Below, in pieces: positions 49,536 to 61,650 of a stretch of 64,000 bases of DNA. Position 1 is the stretch's first letter, and each line of letters begins with the position of its first letter. The notes under the pieces are model-generated. The model was not told the DNA's origin, did no database searches, and saw nothing but the letters and a program-made list of their open reading frames with translations. The stretch is from NCBI RefSeq assembly GCF_000003605.2, contig NW_003121417.1:216198-280197 (forward strand), in the 5' to 3' direction. The position numbers and the translations under genes were made by a program. This stretch comes from Saccoglossus kowalevskii (Eukaryota > Hemichordata > Enteropneusta > Harrimaniidae).

Positions 49536-51063
49536 TACCTATAATCGTTGGCGCGCATTTTATAACATCAGGTATCAAGAAGGTTTTGATATGTACAGCG
49601 TATTGTAAAAGCTACTAGTTAATTTCAAATTATTAATTTACATGAAGAGAAACATGAACACGGATGCCCACTCATCCATGTTGCATATATATCAGTGTTA
49701 GAGACGTGTGGCCTTTTCAAGAGGAAATTACATCAATTATGTTTCACTAAGTTTGCTCGTAGGATTGTTTATCCACCCACATTCAGCTTTTTTTAAACAA
49801 TCAGTAAGACTTTATTTTCATTTGGGCTTTAGCTCGTGTGCGTACTAATGTGCTGCGGTTGTGTGCCTATAATTGTATCACATGCCTTGGTGGCGCCACG
49901 CAGTGTCATATAGCGGTAAAATACACATAGGAATATAACCATCGCACGAAGACTTTTCTTGAATATGAATTTCGACCAGAGATTTTTGAGGGTGCAAGCC
50001 GAGACATTATATCGTTAGAAAAGTCCGAGGCGAGAGTCTTTGTGTCAATTAAAAGCCATCGACCATAGCATCCATAGTGTATTAGCATTTCATGGTTTCA
50101 GACCAGAGAAAGAAATAAGCACGCAGCTATCTCCAATACAGACTGTCCTTATTGTAAATGTACAGCCTTTATATAAAGAGAGAGTTACATAACTAACCAG
50201 TTGTTCAAATACAGGTAAATTGTAATTATGTGTACACGTCTGTTAATATGTAAATTACTACACATCTATTTTTTTAAACAATTGGTGATTCATATAGAAT
50301 ATTCTCAATGGAAAGTGGAACCATGCCGTTATTTTCAAAGGGAATATAGTATATAGTCCTGAAACTGTTATTACGAAATGCGTGAATGGATACACGTGTG
50401 TGTAATCATTATTTTGTCTACTGAAATTATGGCAGATTCTGCTCGGTGAAAAACGTATGAATATTCATATTCTATTTTATATTCTAATACGGAACAAAAC
50501 TGACATCGTGTTCTGTGTACATCGAGCTAAGGAACAGATATTTACAAGTTTGTACTTGATTGCCTTCCAGTTTTAACACCTTAGACCAATCAGAGAGCAG
50601 CTTGTTTTATGACACCTTTTTTCCGGCGTATATTATTCTGGCTTGTATATATGGATGTCGCAAAAAAAAACGTGGCACAAAAATTATTGTCATGACAGTT
50701 CCCCCTGGGAATATCGTTTTACAATGGATGCATACATCGAGAACACATTACATTGTTCATTATCTCGTCTCTTTACACGTGCCATACGCCGTTAAACATC
50801 GAGTTATGCGTTCGATGTGCTCAGTGAAGTACACTGTGTACTCGTTTCCAGAAAAGTATAATTGTTAATGAACATACGGAACTGTGCATGCTATTTTGTG
50901 TTACTGTACTGTGCTGTATGGGTAAAATAAATAAAATAAAAACACGAGCACATAACAGTAAAATAACACACTTTGAAACACCGTAAGCTGGCCGGTGACT
51001 ACGGTTCGCACTTATGGGATACCAACCCGCCTTAAAGACGAAGGAAATTCCTGTTTTAAATAA
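49536..51063. other. AT-rich non-coding DNA
   Basis: No supported gene. A 102-codon frame at 50560-50868 (plus) has a KKKRGTK stretch but no start context or border that I trust. Confidence 0.5.
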
Positions 51064-51791
51064 TCGTAGCCAAGAAAAGAGTCTTCCAATTTTTCACACG
51101 TTTATAAAAAAATGCGAAACGTGTTGATTTTACGCATCGTATCATCTGCCGTCTACGTAATCTCAAACTCAGGCATTTGGTTTATAATCCGAGAGTATTC
51201 ATGAGTTTTAATCCTCGTCTTGATACTGCGATTAAAAATCCCCAGAGGATCACTGGAGCCTTTGTTTTGCCGCTTGTTACGGCGGCTGTATCACAACCCC
51301 CGCGCTATGCGCACAAACATACAAAATATGCCTTGTGCCTGGCAAGACAGAAAATGTTTTGAGCGACAGAATGGTAAGATACGCCACCGCAGATCCCCAT
51401 CTATTTTTTAATAACTGTAACTTCATAACAATCCTAGGAATAAGGTGGCATTTTCAGGCAAGATAAATATGTCAGACAGTGTCCAGTTTTTGTGGATAGT
51501 GGCTCACAAGCACGAATCAGAAATTGTATTCCTTTTAAATTTATAAAGCGGTAAATTCACCTCGTGAGAAAAAATGCAGTTCAAAATATAGGTATCTGGT
51601 TACATTTCCTTTTAAACTTGAAATAAGGGTTGATTTTGTCATTTTATTTAGTGGGGATAGAATCGTGAATAACCTTGGTACTGAGCTGCAGAATATACCA
51701 TGTATGAATGTTAAATCAGCAGCAGTTTTATTCGTGACTTGGACAAGGTCACGAACTCTGGTGATTCTTGCATCCACAAAGTGCCTCATGA
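51064..51791 (+). repeat. Diverged direct duplication, copy A
   Basis: It aligns in order with 53488-54170. Shared blocks include 'cgtagcc(a/g)agaa', 'gcatc(g/c)t.tctgcc', 'cacgtaatctca', 'ttttttaa', 'cataacaatcct' (as 'tataacaatcct' in B), 'tcagacagtgtcca' and 'ctccacaaa' (as 'atccacaaa'). Small gaps and many substitutions separate the blocks. No coding frame is shared between the copies. Confidence 0.6.
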
Positions 51792-53044
51792 GCATATTAT
51801 ATGGGGCATATTACATGCTTGGTTAAATAAAGTAGCGAGTGAATCTAAACACAGAGATAATCATGGTAGCTGCACATATGAATAGCAATATCTAAGGCGC
51901 ATAGTGCATATGCGCGTTGAGAGTTACGTAACATATTGCCCACCCCTTCTCAGGGGAGGGGAGTATCAGAAGAAACCAATGTCGATCTTGCAAAAATAAC
52001 TTGTGAAACATTTTCTGGATTATCAGGACTACGTCGATGGGCGGTTCAATGCTATGGAAAAGATATAATAAGTGCGTGGTAAACAGGCTATATTTTGTTC
52101 AGTTGCTCACTGTTGACGCAGGTTCTAATGGGTATAAGTTCGGATATTCCCAAAATAAACACCTAAAAGTTTTAACACCACGGGTTTTCATTTATGTAAG
52201 TGTTGTTGTTACCCAAAATTACATGAAATAGTCAGGCTTCATGCGTGAGGCTAAAACAAAAGTATGTTTCAATTTCGATGCCATCAGCATTCTCCTACAT
52301 TATCACGTGGTTTTGTGTCTTGTATGAGTGGCAGCAATATTCGTCACTTTGCCAAAGTCAAGAAACACTTTAAGGCTTTCTGTTATTATACACATGTTCC
52401 TAGATTTGCCAAAAATCGACAGGAAATTCTTAACCATTTTATCCAAGATATTCATGCGTCCAAATGCGGTGATCTCTTCAAGATTCTGTTCAGTGATTGG
52501 TTAATCCTGCACTGCATTCTATTGATATGTAAATGAAGTCAGTGATTCTTGTTACAGTGTTTGCCGTTATGTAAGTTTTATAAAATGAACACAAATCGAT
52601 AACGAAGAATAAATGTGACTATTAATAACATCGAAAACATGGCAAAGACTCGGCATTCAGTCAAAGAGTGTCATTGCCTTAACGATTTTCAAACAAAATG
52701 TATTATATTTTATCTGTGTTATATTTATTGTTCAAATTCTGTAGAAAATAAGAAAGACTCATCTTACCATAGGCATTTACTCATGTCGTTGAATTCGATG
52801 AGATATACGCTTTCGGACTGTGAAGCGGCGCCTCCTTTAGAATTTGCCGAACAAAATACCGAGAATTACTCCATGGCACGTGACTAATTTGCATAGTTAT
52901 GCACCGTTGTATGCGCAGACATTGAATTTGGAAGTCTTATTATTCATATAACAATAATTATAGCGGAGAAAATATACCTTTGCAGTTAAAGTTATGCAAG
53001 GAATTCCAAAAAACACCGGCTCGCACTAAAGAGGTACCATGTCC
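51792..53044. other. AT-rich non-coding DNA
   Basis: Between the two duplication copies. Frames at 52264-52536 and 52615-52887 are about 90 codons but show no motif and no splice-like borders. Confidence 0.5.
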
Positions 53045-53074
53045 CATGGAGGTAATAAGATTATTACCTCCATG
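53045..53074. repeat. Perfect 14-bp inverted repeat
   Basis: CATGGAGGTAATAA and its complement TTATTACCTCCATG with a two-base centre, 38 bp left of MITE copy 2. Confidence 0.9.
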
Positions 53075-53112
53075 CATGTCCTCTGCTGCCATGTTCCGAG
53101 GATAAATAAACA

Positions 53113-53277
53113 TTTGAAGCGGGGGGGGGGGAGTCGTCACCTGCGCATGCGTCAGATGGCCATAGCGAGTTATGTTTACAAACAAACGTGAGGCTTTGCG
53201 TTTTTAGTGTGTGTTGTTATCGTCGCCTTGGGACTCAATTTCCGCGCGTGCGCAGGTGACGACCCTCCTGCTTCAAA
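53113..53277. mobile_element. MITE copy 2, imperfect terminal inverted repeats
   Basis: The left end TTTGAAGCGGGGG and right end (CCTCCTGCTTCAAA) are inverted, and the match continues inward: GAGTCGTCACCTGCGCATGCG against CGCGCGTGCGCAGGTGACGACCC. It is the same element as 14432-14596. The G-run at 53121-53131 is longer than in copy 1. No coding capacity. Confidence 0.8.
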
Positions 53278-53487
53278 GCACAGAACAAATACATATACGC
53301 ACTGTTGCAAGTGTGAATAAAGATAACCTACCAAGAGTATATAAAAACCTCTGTGTATGATCTAAAATCTCTCTAGTGAGTGTTTTAAACTTGCTAATGA
53401 CAATATACCGGTATATGTAATGCACATGTGTTTGTGAGCATCGGTTTTAACAACCTAGACAAAACACATTTCAGTTTTAAAGCAGTT

Positions 53488-54170
53488 CGTAGCCGAGAAG
53501 AGTGCCTCTCAGTTCTTGTCACAATTATAATAGAATGCGAAGTGTGTTATCCTGGATTTTACACAACGCATCCTCTGCCATCCACGTAATCTCAATCGAT
53601 TCATATTCCTTTAACATTCACATTCGGTTTTATACCTTGACGTGATGCTGAGAAAACAATCCCAGAGGTTTACTGAAGCCGCTAACTTGCCGCTTTTTAC
53701 GAGAACTGGTGTAAATTGCAACCTTAGAGCGATGGTATGGTAAAATCGTGAACCACCGAAGAAGTAGGCGAAAGTCTGGTTGAATCAGTCGCGACGTGAT
53801 GTTATTAAAATAGTGAAGCAAGTCGCTATTTGATCACAAACCATTTATCTGAATTGTTCACACGAGTTTTGAACAAAAATCTCGCCGTTGGAAAGGCATT
53901 ATGGGAAATACACTACTGCAGACCCCCGTATTTTTTAACTGGTGCTTTATAACAATCCTGGCAATTGGGTTTATCGTTTTCAGGCAAATCAGACAGTGTC
54001 CATTTTTGTAGGTGCAGGGAGACCACGGATTAGATATTTATAGATCGTGCCTCTTTCAAACGTATACAGTGATACATTCAGTCGAGAAAAAAGTGCAGTT
54101 CTAAGCCACGATGTGAATGAGGTTAATAACAGTTGATTTGGTTATTCGCACCTCCACAAATTGTCTGAGT
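53488..54170 (+). repeat. Diverged direct duplication, copy B
   Basis: Counterpart of 51064-51791, about 2.4 kb downstream in the same orientation. It is slightly shorter through scattered small gaps. MITE copy 2 lies between the two copies but just outside copy B. Confidence 0.6.
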
Positions 54171-55034
54171 GTAAAAAGATCGTTTCTTATGTGATGTAGA
54201 ATGAGTGGATTGTTAAAAAGTGCCCATTAACAATATCAGCAAGGTTACTATCTGTGATACACCCTTTTCATAAAGAGGGCGCTTGTGCGAACTATGACCT
54301 CAACGATCAGATTATTAAAAACAAGAGCGCGCCCTCTATAATACTCGCTGTGAACAAAGGAATTTGAGAAGTTGATTTTGTGGTTCACTTTTGCCATTCT
54401 AGTTTAACTTACGTTATTCCGACGATAAACACCACGAAGGTCCAACCTCACACTGTTGCGTGTCATAGCCACTATGATGGGTGAAGTGGGGGCGCAATTA
54501 ATGTGTGTCAGAGACTGGGAGTTATGAGGCGAATGTATAAAATGAAACGGTCACCGAAATCGGAGGTAAGAAGCGTGTTAAAGAGATATCTGTGATTTAT
54601 TCCATCAAATGACTTGAGTTGGGTAAGCTGACATAGCCCAAATTAATGCCATCATGAATCTTGGCACTAGAGATGCGCGCGCAACACGTACCCATCAATG
54701 ATTTCACACTGTGATAAAATATTTACACTAAATGCTGGAGAAAACGATAAAGCCACCGGCGCAATTAACAGTGCCACGAGAAAAAGTTTTCAATTTTTTT
54801 TTGTCATTCGATACAAAAGAATGGGTTTCATATAACAATTCATAAGATATTCAAATACACTATATTTTCCGAAAGCATCTCGACAATCACTAATATTAAA
54901 TGTTGCACATGCTATTAAAGATCCGCCATGAAATTACCAGACCTGGCTTGTTGTGTTAAAGTATTGGAAACTGCGGTAAGCTTTAAGGTGTCTAGCCAGT
55001 ATTACGGCAAAATTCAAATCATTTTTCTATAAAT
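54171..55034. other. Non-coding DNA with two CTCF-like motifs
   Basis: AGAGGGCGC-type motifs at 54273-54282 (plus) and 54329-54338 (minus) are only 47 bp apart and convergent in orientation. A GAG|GTAAGA donor-like site near 54567 follows a short ATG frame but has no further support. Confidence 0.45.
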
Positions 55035-55371
55035 CTACAAAAGTCCAGCATCCTTTGATACTGTTTTTGGATATGGGTGTTTGATGGGGCGATGGCGAAA
55101 GGGGCGGGTGGGTTGTACCCTCTCTTCCTCAATTGAACTATTTTCAATTGAACTATTCCCATCGTTGCGCATTTTGAAAATTGGATCAGTCCTATTTTCA
55201 TATTTCATGTTCCATCTTTCATTTGTATCTGTTGTGTCATCGTCATTGTTAGTCAATGTGTCAGGTAGTTTTATATTACCTTTCACCTGTTGCATACCTA
55301 CTGGGTAAGACGTCCTTAAGACCTCCTCACCCCTATCCATGATCCTAAATTGTCCCTCCAGTATCCCTCTC
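55035..55371 (-). CDS. Candidate C-terminal exon, acidic then basic, unknown product
   Basis: The minus strand is open from an AG at 55372-55373 to a TAG at 55035, about 111 codons. The peptide starts RGILEGQFRIMDRGEEV, has a polar acidic middle (TNNDDDTTDTNERWN) and a basic Pro-rich end (PTRPFRHRPIKHPYPK). An in-frame 15-bp tandem duplication gives a repeated SSIE. The polar, low-hydrophobicity composition is unusual for a chance frame in AT-rich DNA. The acceptor is T-rich but weak. An acidic-to-basic tail could come from a nuclear host protein or from the C-terminus of an element-encoded protein; I cannot decide. Confidence 0.32.
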
Positions 55372-57456
55372 CTATTTTAATAAAATAATTTTAATTTAAT
55401 ATGCCTCCCTTCAGCAAGCGTATCAACTATCTGAAGTGGCATATACAATTGCACTGAGGGCTGGAGTGTCAGGGTTAGGCTTTAGGTTAGAGGTGGGGCC
55501 TTAGGAAAGTCTTTCCCCTTACTCCATTCACTCATATGCACTAAACGCATTGCTGCTGTTGTCTGTCAAGCGATGCTATCAGAATCCCGAGGGCGTCCAC
55601 ATTTACTGCGGCGAACAATGCACTTATGCTACCTTTACAAACATCGATCAACGAACTCTAGATCTGTCAGGTGACACTGCGGACTACTCATCACCTCATA
55701 TGCCCGAGAGGACGAGTAAACACCGACTGCACGTCTGCATCATTACGCATTTGTTCAGACATCAAACGATCGACGCCGTGGTGCGTACGCAATTAATAAA
55801 GAGTACGACCTGGCCAGAAGAGTAAAAAAAACATACATGTAGTATCCCGCGCAGATAACAATCCAAATTATACACAAGGCATGTATCCACTGTATGACAT
55901 CCAATTAGTACCCATAATACTGTTTAATTGCTCCATGTGAGACATATAAGAAAAGAAAGGACGCAAATGAAATTTTACAGCATCCGCCGTGTATGCCTCG
56001 TTAAAGACATTCTAATTTGGTAGATACTCTGTGATTTGCCGTAACTGACCTACAGTAAAGTTTGATTGCATGGAAGCTAATTTGGTGTTTCCCCCCAATT
56101 TGTTAGTCATCAAAAAAAGCACGAGATTTATGCCTCTAGTTCGTGATTCTCGTTAATTAGATTTCTTTTACAAAGATAAAACTCCTATTTTGTGCCAAAG
56201 ATCTTGCTTCTTTCGTAACTGTCATCTCTACTTGTAATAGTTGCTGTCACCATGGGAACGTGATTGCCTGTTCAATGTATATTATATTCCATCAGGGATA
56301 TACACGTTAATGTCAATTTTAATTAAATTTTAACTGAAAAATACTTCACAATAACTAAGAAAACAAAAAACATGTTTAGCGATTGGTAGTTTAGCGCATA
56401 CCAAATAAGTATTATCTTTTTAAAAATGCATTAAAATAATAATTATATAATCAATTATTCAATCACATTTCAGACTGTCTGAAGAAAAACAAGTATTTAC
56501 ATAGGGGTAAATAATTTGTATTATTGAAATAGATGCATATCTTTCTCTAAATTCAGAGGAATTGACACACAAATGCACACAGTTCAATTAATTTTACGTT
56601 ATACATTCTGTTTTGTTAAATACTACACCTGGATGATTTCAGAATGCATCTATTTGTGGTGAACTTTGGACAATGTGTTTCATATTTCACATCTGGTTTA
56701 TTATTGAATAGATTTACATTTGCATTCAAGATACTTATTTTTCACATTCACATATTTTTACGCGCGTAATTTTTGGTATGGCATTTCTTTATCTAACATT
56801 CATTTAAAATATAAAAAAATAATTCTCCACGACGTGTAATTCCGATATTCGAAATCATAGCAGTAGTTCTTTGCGGGGCAGTCCCAGAACGTCTGTTATT
56901 TTTTTTCGTGGACGTCCGGGATTCGCAAGTTGGCTTGAAGCATACATAAAACGCAGAAGTTGCGTAAAAAAACAACATGTCAACAAATGCTGCACTTTGA
57001 TTGGCCTTACTGTAAAGTGCTATGGCTGGGTTACCAATCAGACACGATCTTATAAGTAGCTTGGTGTTGACTCGGGTTTCGTCTTATAGGATTGGTGATG
57101 TAACATTTCATGTGATATCTTAACTCGTTCATAAGAATATTTTCTTTGAAATAGAAACGTGTACTGGGAGGTTCTAGCATTCGACAATTACAGCGTTGGC
57201 TGCCTATCTAGACATATCCCCCTACCGTCAACACCGCTGTATACGCTATTAAACTGATCGCTCCAAATACCTGAACCGTGACACAATATCCGTAAATTAT
57301 TCTAAAAATGCGGTTTTGTCGTCAAATATGTTAGAGAGAAAACTCATGCATAATGAAGGCGCAATTTGCAGTGTGACCTTTTCCCGAACCGACAATAGTG
57401 TGTTGGCAACTCGGAAAATACTCCCAGTACGTCTGACAAATGAACTCTACGATGTG
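55372..57456. other. AT-rich non-coding DNA
   Basis: No supported gene. The 91-codon frame at 55550-55825 has no motif. Confidence 0.55.
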
Positions 57457-57722
57457 TCATGGAATTTGCAGCAATCGTGTCATGAATGCAAGCGCCCCCG
57501 TTAGTTCTACGACAGACAGTATGAGTAAGACGAAGAGACCGATACCGTTAATTAACAGAGTGTATTGGGCGCCTTGGATCAGACCTCCGTTCCGCAACAG
57601 CCCGTTAATTAAACATAGAGGTGAGATGAGGAGTACTCTAATGAAACTACTTATTCCGCAAATTTGCTGAGCTGTTGGTATTTTACTGTGGCTCGATCTA
57701 TCGCTGGTCTTGTGTTGTCACA
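57457..57722 (-). CDS. Very weak candidate: hydrophobic open frame
   Basis: The minus strand is stop-free for about 88 codons and ends in a TGA at 57457. The second half would encode a strong membrane-like segment (LLINGIGLFVLLILSVVELT). There is no ATG near the left border and no convincing acceptor. The plus strand is open as well. Part of the hydrophobicity comes from a repeated TTAATTAACGG. Listed as a lead only. Confidence 0.13.
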
Positions 57723-58845
57723 GCGAACGTGATTAACGTAACCCTTGTTGTACAGAACCCCTATTGGTCATTGGTCAATGACTCGTAGATATAACACCTG
57801 ATTTATGTTCGTTTCACAGTTGCGCGCCATTACAGATCACGTGTTCAGCTCATCCAGTGGAGTAGCCTTGCAGCTACGACGCTCGTCGATAATCTCTTAT
57901 TTCTGAAGGAAAAATGCTAACCTAAACACCTCAGTTCACGAGTTAGTCACGTGAGGAAATCCGAATGCTAAATATGTGCTGAACAAGATATCGCAAGTAA
58001 TTTGTTTATTATTCAACCAAAGAGAATACAAGTTTCATCTTTAATACGAACGCCACGGGTGACACATTTGTATGATTCGAGATACGATGATTGTATTCCC
58101 TCATCATAAACATGCCATCTCCGGCTGTTAAAGAAACATATGTTTATTCATAACTGGCACAGTGTTGGGTTTCCATGAACGCAATCTCCAATGAAATGCA
58201 ATACCACGAACGTGTTTGCAATCAACTATACTACAAAACTCCCTAATCATATTTATTGTATTAACACTCGACAGAGATTATCTCCTACAGCGTATTTATA
58301 TATATGTATGTACTTAAAGATATGAACATAGTACCCTTAGTGTACAAGCTGACTGGTGCTGCTCTGTGTTATCGATACTAGGACCGATCATGCGCAGTTC
58401 AGTATGGGAGGGGGTGCGATTCGATATTACAACGCGAATGATGGCAAGCTGAAGGGAAATAGCGATTAACCCAGATTAGGGAACACATGTGGCATTTCAT
58501 ATGATATGTCGACACACGATTCTGCCGTGTCAATAGTCAGTCATGTTGTCAGATGTACACCGAGGTGACAGGTGAACGGATATAAACGAGCTTTCCCTCT
58601 CTTCGATTAGTATGCACGTTATGCAAAAACAGCCACAGTTGGGTTGAGTTATTAGGATGGTGGGAATTCTTACCACGGCCTCGTTGCACACACCACTGTC
58701 AGTCAGTCACAGTTATTATCGTCTATACGAGGTTGGAATTTCTGAAAAAAATGTATTGACTTAGGAATTGATTTGTTATTTAGTGAATAGTTAGTTTGGG
58801 TGACATATTGTTGAATTGAGCACCCCAGCCACTTCAAAAATGTAC
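57723..58845. other. AT-rich non-coding DNA
   Basis: Nothing supported. Confidence 0.6.
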
Positions 58846-58849
58846 TTAA

Positions 58850-59517
58850 GGATGTAGTAGAGGATTTTTTTTCTTTGAAAATATCAAATTAACTTTTTTT
58901 TTCATATTCTCCTATAAGCATATATAAAATGCATTCAACTAGAAAAAAACAATTGTAGCGATGGTTTAGGAGGGCAATACATTTAGATTAAATCTGAGAT
59001 ACAGTGTGTTTTATGTGTTTTTTTGTGATTTTTCCACGCATAAGAAAACGTCAGTATTTAGGGTTAGTCTAAAGAGTTGATCTCGACTCCCAGCTGCTCC
59101 ACGATAGTGATTTTTGGCATAGGTGTTCTCTGATAGCTGCTAATAAAATCTGTCAAAGGTAGTTTGTCTACTACTTTGACTTTAGAAAATACGACACAAC
59201 TCTCCCCGTTGTGAACTCTGACATGGGGTATCATATTTCAAAATAACGTTGAAGACGTTTTTGAAAAGCGTTATGAGGTCAAAATCTAGATCACGCAACA
59301 GTAGACGAACTGGGCAATTGAATTCAAACGTTTTACAGTATCTCTAAGTAGCACGAACATCATTTCTGTGGTCTTATTTCGGTTTCTTCGAAAATAACAT
59401 CTGTTTGTACAGTGATCACGTGATTACACAGCTCCAGTTTTGTTGTTGGAATATTTATTTCATAGTACGTCCGAAATGTGCTATTCAATTGCAGTAGCAA
59501 TAACCTCTACTACATCC
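58850..59517. mobile_element. TTAA-flanked MITE (piggyBac type), 668 bp
   Basis: TTAA (58846-58849 and 59518-59521) flanks exact 14-bp terminal inverted repeats GGATGTAGTAGAGG and their complement. TTAA duplication is the hallmark of piggyBac-superfamily insertion. No transposase frame is present, so the copy is non-autonomous and must have been mobilised in trans. The interior is AT-rich with two inverted short blocks. The TIR start GGATG differs from the CCC start usual in piggyBac, so the superfamily assignment rests mainly on the TTAA. Confidence 0.65.
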
Positions 59518-59521
59518 TTAA

Positions 59522-61558
59522 CACAGGCATTAAATACACTTACATGTTTATATCAAGATTTGTCTTGGCAAACAGAGATCAACAATATTATCAACATGAT
59601 ACTCCAACATTTTACTATGTGTAACTGGTTACACTAGTTCGGACGAAGTGTAGCGTCTTGCTCGTCTAATTCATTGCGTCTGTTCGTTCTTTCGTCGAAG
59701 GCAATAAACTATACATTTCTTGCATGGTCTGTTGGAAAGTCGACTAGCGTCCATGTTTTCTATGTCCATTCTCAAGAACGCAAGGGCGGATTTTGCGACA
59801 ATGACGTTCTCTTCTTGTTTGCGACCTATTTCAGATAAACCATATTTCAATTTGGGTTCACTGAACACATTTGTGTAACAAAATCCATAGTATTCAATAC
59901 GTATAGTGCGTTGAATCTAAACACGGTATTGCACGGTATGCACAAATATTATAAACAAAAGACCCCCTTACTACGCCGTTTACATTGATATCGAAGTCAA
60001 TAAATACCATATATCAACAAATCAGTACACAATAAAGGGAATATATAATGTCACAACTCTGTTGTTATCCCTGTAAACATTCCATTATTGTATATATTTT
60101 GGGCAACACTGATGGGCATATTTGTTATAGATTTAATGTGTTCCCGCAATTTATATTTTGCGTATTCCGGATACTTTTTAGACCGTATTAGATACATTTA
60201 ACACAGGGCAAGCAATCCCGGCCATTGATCAATAATTGTGACACAAAATGAGTTTTACTTTCCGCATCTGCCATCATCTGAAATTAAAACTGTCCCGTTT
60301 TAAAATCCCGCTCCTCCATCAAATCCTCAGTATTATAACAAATTTAAATAGTAATTTTACCATGTTATTATCTGTATTGAGAGCAATTGTGATCAGAATA
60401 TGTGTTTCATGGAGTACGTGACATCGATGGATTGATGACACCCAATTATGATAGTAACTATTTCTTGTTCGCGATGCACCTGACTAATATAGATTGCAGT
60501 GAGAATTACACCTGGGAATTTAACCATAATGACTCTTACAAATTGTCGATCTATTAATAGATTATGCAAATTGATATTATTGAGATGATGATCCGCGTTC
60601 TTTGAATAATAAATTATATAATAATTGCTCGAGTGTACCTCAATGTTGTCATGTATTTAAATTTTAATTAGATGTACCATTACTCAGGCTGGCGTAATAC
60701 ATTCAAATATTTATTGTTGCGTTAGTGCGCAATATAGTCTCCTGGTGCAAATGTTTGCTCGCTTTCTGTTACTTGTGTTCTGAAAACCATTTTCTAATGC
60801 TGTGGATTTAATGACTTTCAATTGTCGTGAACGTCTCTCACGGGAACGGACACATGTCGAAAGGGGACTACTTGATGGAATAGAATACATGATTGTTGAC
60901 AACAAACGAGGTTATGTTTCATGAAATGAATCTTGGTGGATTGATGAGTTTACGAGCTACAGTCAAGGAACACTCTATATCGTGTTTAGCGATATAACGT
61001 TGTTTGGCTACAGTTGCTTATTCATGATGGAAATCGACAACAACACATACTTCAATGCAGTGGTTTCATCAACCCACAGTACTGACATTGATTAACATTA
61101 CACATTGATGTTCATTCAATATTTACATAGTTAATCTTTAGGATATATAAGTCAATCGGCATCGGTTACGTAATCATTACCCAATTACAAGTAACCTTCA
61201 TAATTTCAAATTACGATATGGTGTATTCCGTTGGGACACTCCGTCGCAATAGCAATCAATCAGTTTAACCGAATTCTCCAATCTGCTGTTTTCACTATCC
61301 ACAATTACGCAGGATTAATGATGCTCGAAAACGTACTTTAGAGAACTAAAACAACCGTGGTTACTGCGGTAAGAGCCAACCTATCTAGGAAACTATTTAT
61401 AGCTCTAGCAGTAATAACATATACGATGAATAAATGTTGTTGAGTGTGCGTTTTTCTGTTAAGTAGTTTGTACTCAGTTTTTAAAGTGATATACACGAAA
61501 AATAAAGCGATGTTTAGCAATGTATGTCTAGCATCCAAAACATGGCACATAAATGATG
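59522..61558. other. AT-rich non-coding DNA
   Basis: No supported gene, array or RNA. Confidence 0.6.
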
Positions 61559-61650
61559 GGTGATGTTGAAACCGAAATCGTCATTCAACTCAGAAGCCAT
61601 TAAGCGCGGTCTTACAGTTAGATGACAATTTCGGTTTCAAATGCCCAGAG
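61559..61650. repeat. Stem-loop of about 92 bp (possible RNA hairpin)
   Basis: The arm with TTGAAACCGAAATCGTCAT (from about 61566) pairs with the arm ending in GATGACAATTTCGGTTTCAA (61621-61640), about 25 bp with two mismatches. A looser extension lies outside and a loop of about 25 bases inside. The size would suit a pre-miRNA; no known miRNA seed was recognised. A small MITE is the alternative. Confidence 0.5.

Noticed and set aside
55446-55460. AATTGCACT, the miR-92 seed
   Set aside because: The rest of the mature sequence does not match and no complementary arm is nearby.
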